The notes beneath the pieces were generated by a model. It worked only from the letters and a program-made list of their open reading frames with translations. It did not search any database and was not told the DNA's origin. Shown here piece by piece: positions 4,767 to 6,595 of a stretch of 6,595 nucleotides of DNA (position 1 is the stretch's first letter; each line of letters begins with the position of its first letter). The DNA comes from an uncultured Clostridia bacterium (lineage in GTDB: Bacteria > Bacillota > Clostridia > Oscillospirales > Oscillospiraceae), in the NCBI GenBank assembly GCA_945946745.1, contig CAMEWZ010000089.1, positions 1 through 6,595 on the forward strand, in the 5' to 3' direction. The position numbers and the translations under genes were made by a program.

Positions 4767-6346
4767 GATCTCCTCCGGCGGAGCAGCAGCGCGCCGCCAA
4801 AAATCGACCCTGTCAGCAACAGCAGATAGGCAGCGGAATCCGTTTGGACACCGGTATCCAGAACCACGTCATACCGGTTGTGGAACCGGATTGTGCCGCC
4901 GGAAGCGCCGACAGTCAAGGTCTTTACCGCCTTGCTGCCCTCCGCCACCGGCTCACCGTCGATGGTAACGGCATAGACGCCGGTATCCGTCTCCTCTGCG
5001 GAGAACCGGGCGCCGATGGTGACCGTGAAGGTAATGCTGTCACCGCTTTTGAGGGAAAAATCCCAGCTGTCCTCCCCTTCTGCCAGGAATTCCTGCCCCA
5101 CCGCCACAATACGCCCCTCCGTCACGGTGGCGGTGAAGGGAAAGTACCGCTCCGGATTGCCCAGATTGCCGGAAACCGTCTTTTCCACCGTGATTTGCGC
5201 CGTGGCCGGGGAATAGGCATTGCGGATCTGGATATCGCTCTGGGCTGCCTGGTAGTCATAAGCGGCCACGGCGCATTTCGTCCATTCCTTCGTGGCACCA
5301 ATGTGAATCTGATCGCCGCTTTCGCTGACGGTCACATGGGTGCCGTCAATGGTGATCGTCTGTCCCAGATAGGACAGCACATTATAATAATGAATGCTCG
5401 CCCCCGCTCCGCCCTCATCCGGCTTGAAATCGTTGGAGGCATTGGTTTTCACCGCCAGGTAGATCGCCTTTCTTGCCGATTCCGGCAAGGCGCCGACAGA
5501 AACCACCATCACGTTTTTCTTCGCCGCGATGACCAGCACCTGTCCTTTTGCCAGGGAAAAATCCTGCTCACTACAGCTTGGATACCGCGTCCAGCCGCCT
5601 GTGGAGACCGTTGCTGCCGGAACTGCCAGATCCACCCCGGAGAGAATGCCTTCGGGACTGGCCGACAGGAGTTTGCCCTCCACTTCCGCGCCGTCCTCCT
5701 GCACCCAGTATGTATTGGCCGCCGACACTGGAATTCTCCAGGTCAGCTGAATTTGATCCTCACCGGGATACGTAACCGAAGCGCTGTCCGCGGAAAACTG
5801 GGTGCCGTCCACCGAGATAAAAAAGCTCTGGGGAAGTTCTTTGATCCCGGAAAAGGTTTTTGTCACCAGCAGGAAGGCCTCCTCCGGGGCGATATCCGCG
5901 CTCGGCTCCAAGGAATCCTGCTGAATCCGCAATACCGCTTCGGGCATATCCTCCGGGATTTCCTCCTCCGGTGGTTCCTCCTCCGGGATTTCCTCCTCCG
6001 ATGGTTCCTCTTCCGGGATTTCCTCCTTCGGTGGTTCCTCCTCCGGTGGTTCCTCCTTCGGTGGTTCCTCCAAATCCGTTTGGAGCTCCTCCTGGATTTC
6101 TTCCCCGGTCAAAGGCGCTCCCTCTTTGGGAGCCTCCTCCGTATCCAAAAGGGATGAATCCCCGGACTGCCCATCCTGGGGAGCCGGTTCCTCCACCGCC
6201 GGGATTGGAATCTGTTCAAGTGATTCCAATCCACTCTCTGTCGCAGCGGCCCGGAATCCCGGCACGCAGACACTCCACGCCAACAGAACTGCCAACAGTG
6301 CTGTCAGTCCACGCAATCGTCTAATTTTCTTTTTTCCAGGGAACAT
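4763..6346 (-). CDS. Large LPXTG-like surface protein, probable pilus tip/ancillary pilin
   Basis: This 527-residue wall-directed protein is the likely tip or ancillary pilin. Residues 1-35 are a signal peptide with a basic N-region and hydrophobic core. Residues 36-93 are acidic linker, 94-133 are eight Pro/Glu pentapeptides, and folded domains follow. The region 157-378 opens with VTK (Lys163) and closes with IRNAY (Asn376), with Glu217 as a possible third residue. It would then be an isopeptide Ig-like domain carrying a long insertion (about 223-370) with two Cys (258, 358) that I cannot assign. The region 384-493 is a Spy0128-like domain with Lys389 (VEK), Glu452 and Asn490 (FHN). The C-terminus has sorting signal VLDTG (495-499), a hydrophobic segment and RRRRS. 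The ATG has GGGGGAGG (6354-6361) 7 bases upstream. First-gene position matches cpa in S. pyogenes FCT loci, but the ligand is unknown. Confidence 0.87.
   Translation of the reverse strand: MFPGKKKIRRLRGLTALLAVLLAWSVCVPGFRAAATESGLESLEQIPIPAVEEPAPQDGQSGDSSLLDTEEAPKEGAPLTGEEIQEELQTDLEEPPKEEPPEEEPPKEEIPEEEPSEEEIPEEEPPEEEIPEDMPEAVLRIQQDSLEPSADIAPEEAFLLVTKTFSGIKELPQSFFISVDGTQFSADSASVTYPGEDQIQLTWRIPVSAANTYWVQEDGAEVEGKLLSASPEGILSGVDLAVPAATVSTGGWTRYPSCSEQDFSLAKGQVLVIAAKKNVMVVSVGALPESARKAIYLAVKTNASNDFKPDEGGAGASIHYYNVLSYLGQTITIDGTHVTVSESGDQIHIGATKEWTKCAVAAYDYQAAQSDIQIRNAYSPATAQITVEKTVSGNLGNPERYFPFTATVTEGRIVAVGQEFLAEGEDSWDFSLKSGDSITFTVTIGARFSAEETDTGVYAVTIDGEPVAEGSKAVKTLTVGASGGTIRFHNRYDVVLDTGVQTDSAAYLLLLTGSIFGGALLLRRRRS
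4770..4776 (-). promoter_or_regulatory. Ribosome binding site embedded in the end of the surface-protein gene
   Basis: GGAGGAG on the minus strand lies within the codons for the RRRR tail of the upstream surface protein and sits 3-5 bases before the GTG start at 4766. It decides the GTG start of the small gene and shows that the junction is a reinitiation-type coupling site. Confidence 0.75.
5948..6067 (-). repeat. In-frame 15-bp tandem repeat encoding a Pro/Glu stalk
   Basis: Eight tandem 15-bp units encode pentapeptides of the form E-[PI]-[PS]-[EK]-[ED] (residues 94-133 of the surface protein). Units alternate between EPPxE and EIPEx types, so a 30-bp higher-order period is visible over much of the array. 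The segment should be an extended, strongly acidic spacer between the mature N-terminus and the folded domains. Such arrays can gain or lose units without breaking the frame. Confidence 0.9.
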
Positions 6347-6409
6347 GCTCGAACCTCCCCCAAATCATAATCGTTTACAACAGGATCGTCATACCGTTTT
6401 GCCGGCTTG

Positions 6410-6438
6410 ATTATAGACAACTTTGGAAATCCCTTCAA
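6410..6438 (-). promoter_or_regulatory. Sigma-A-type promoter of the pilus cluster
   Basis: On the minus strand a TTGAAG -35 box (6433-6438), a 17-base spacer and a perfect TATAAT -10 box (6410-6415) lie upstream of the surface-protein gene. Transcription should start near 6403, giving a leader of about 55 bases with GGGGGAGG at 6354-6361. It closely resembles the foldase promoter at 150-178. Confidence 0.85.
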
Positions 6439-6502
6439 GAAAATCCGCTCGAATCCTGTCGACCGGTTTCGAAGAATTTTCTCGCCAATTTTCGACGTTT
6501 TT

Positions 6503-6569
6503 CTTGGAAGTCCAAGTATTTTTACAAAGTCAAGTATATCGTGATATTTGTATTTTATTATTTGACTTT
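6503..6569. promoter_or_regulatory. Cluster of dyad and repeated half-sites in the divergent intergenic region
   Basis: Three related elements occur together. CTTGGA-AG-TCCAAG (6503-6516) is a 6+6 dyad. The heptamer CAAGTAT occurs at 6513-6519 and again at 6531-6537, exactly 18 bases apart. AAAGTCAA (6526-6533) recurs as its exact inverted copy TTGACTTT (6562-6569). They lie 65 bases or more upstream of the pilus -35 box and overlap the likely promoter and leader of the rightward gene. They look like operator sites, possibly autoregulatory; no protein can be assigned from sequence alone. Confidence 0.5.
6521..6550 (+). promoter_or_regulatory. Possible promoter of the divergent rightward gene
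   Basis: TTTACA (6521-6526), an 18-base spacer and TATTTG (6545-6550) with a TG one base before it (6542-6543) form a plausible extended -10 promoter. Transcription would start about 24 bases before the ATG at 6581. The boxes are imperfect and the region is AT-rich, so this is tentative. The repeated half-sites fall in the spacer and leader. Confidence 0.4.
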
Positions 6570-6580
6570 CGGAGGTTATC

Positions 6581-6595
6581 ATGCTAGGTCAACGA
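6581..6595 (+). CDS. Start of a divergent gene (partial), possibly an HTH regulator
   Basis: An ATG at 6581 follows GGAGG (6571-6575) with a 5-base spacing, and the five visible codons read MLGQR before the window ends. The ribosome binding site and upstream AT-rich region support a real start. An N-terminus of this kind is common in XRE-family helix-turn-helix regulators, and divergent regulators beside pilus loci are common, but five residues cannot prove a family. Confidence 0.6.

Noticed and set aside
5550..5580. Cys258 with nearby Gln261 in the tip protein as an internal thioester like that of S. pyogenes Cpa
   Set aside because: Thioester domains need a specific Cys and a distant Gln in conserved surroundings; CSEQ alone does not match.
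5948..6067. Tandem repeats as a possible CRISPR array
   Set aside because: Units are contiguous 15-mers in frame within a gene, with no unique spacers.
3878..6157. 759-codon plus-strand open frame across the pilus cluster
   Set aside because: It is antisense to the signal-peptidase-like, small and surface-protein genes, has low-complexity Leu/Arg/Phe repeats created by the Pro/Glu array, and no recognisable domain.
6304..6582. 92-codon minus-strand open frame upstream of the surface protein
   Set aside because: It covers the consensus pilus promoter and leader, overlaps the surface-protein start out of frame, and lacks a convincing ribosome binding site or family.

Overview
The window looks like a moderately GC-rich stretch of a Gram-positive chromosome, most likely from Clostridia (an Oscillospiraceae/Ruminococcaceae-type gut bacterium). 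The signs are strong AGGAGG ribosome binding sites, sigma-A-type promoters (TTGAAA/TTGAAG - 17 - TATAAT), a membrane-anchored parvulin-type foldase, a class B sortase and LPXTG-like surface proteins. The taxon is inferred; no marker gene is present.

Layout. Bases 1-87 hold the probable 3' end of an unidentified plus-strand gene and its strong intrinsic terminator. A clear promoter (150-178) then drives a plus-strand gene (240-1892) for a membrane-anchored SurA/PrsA-like peptidyl-prolyl isomerase. It converges on a minus-strand gene cluster, and the two share a bidirectional hairpin terminator (1911-1941).

The minus-strand cluster, read 5' to 3' from 6438 down to 1968, is a compact sortase-assembled pilus locus. 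In order it has: a consensus promoter; a large LPXTG-like surface protein (probable tip or ancillary pilin) with a Pro/Glu pentapeptide stalk; a 94-residue cytosolic protein of unknown function; a signal-peptidase-I-like protein whose Ser and Lys positions are both Gly; a two-domain Spy0128/FctA-type major pilin with candidate Lys-Asn isopeptide bonds; and a class B sortase. The first three genes overlap or are translationally coupled. A terminator-like hairpin separates the third from the pilin, and a second strong hairpin separates the pilin from the sortase. The order tip protein - SipA - FctA - class B sortase matches the FCT pilus region of Streptococcus pyogenes, where SipA is also a protease-dead signal-peptidase homologue needed for pilus polymerisation. 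The extra small protein and the non-proline [IL]DTG sorting signals set this locus apart.

The AT-rich region 6362-6580 carries the pilus promoter and, closer to the right edge, a cluster of dyad and direct-repeat half-sites. These lie in front of a divergent gene whose first five codons (MLGQR) are visible at 6581-6595; it may be the regulator of the locus.

How the parts should work together (inference): pilin and tip protein are exported by Sec, their Ig-like domains lock with internal isopeptide bonds, the pseudo-signal-peptidase assists, and the class B sortase recognises the shared xxDTG signals and joins subunits into a covalent pilus. No basal pilin or housekeeping sortase is visible here.
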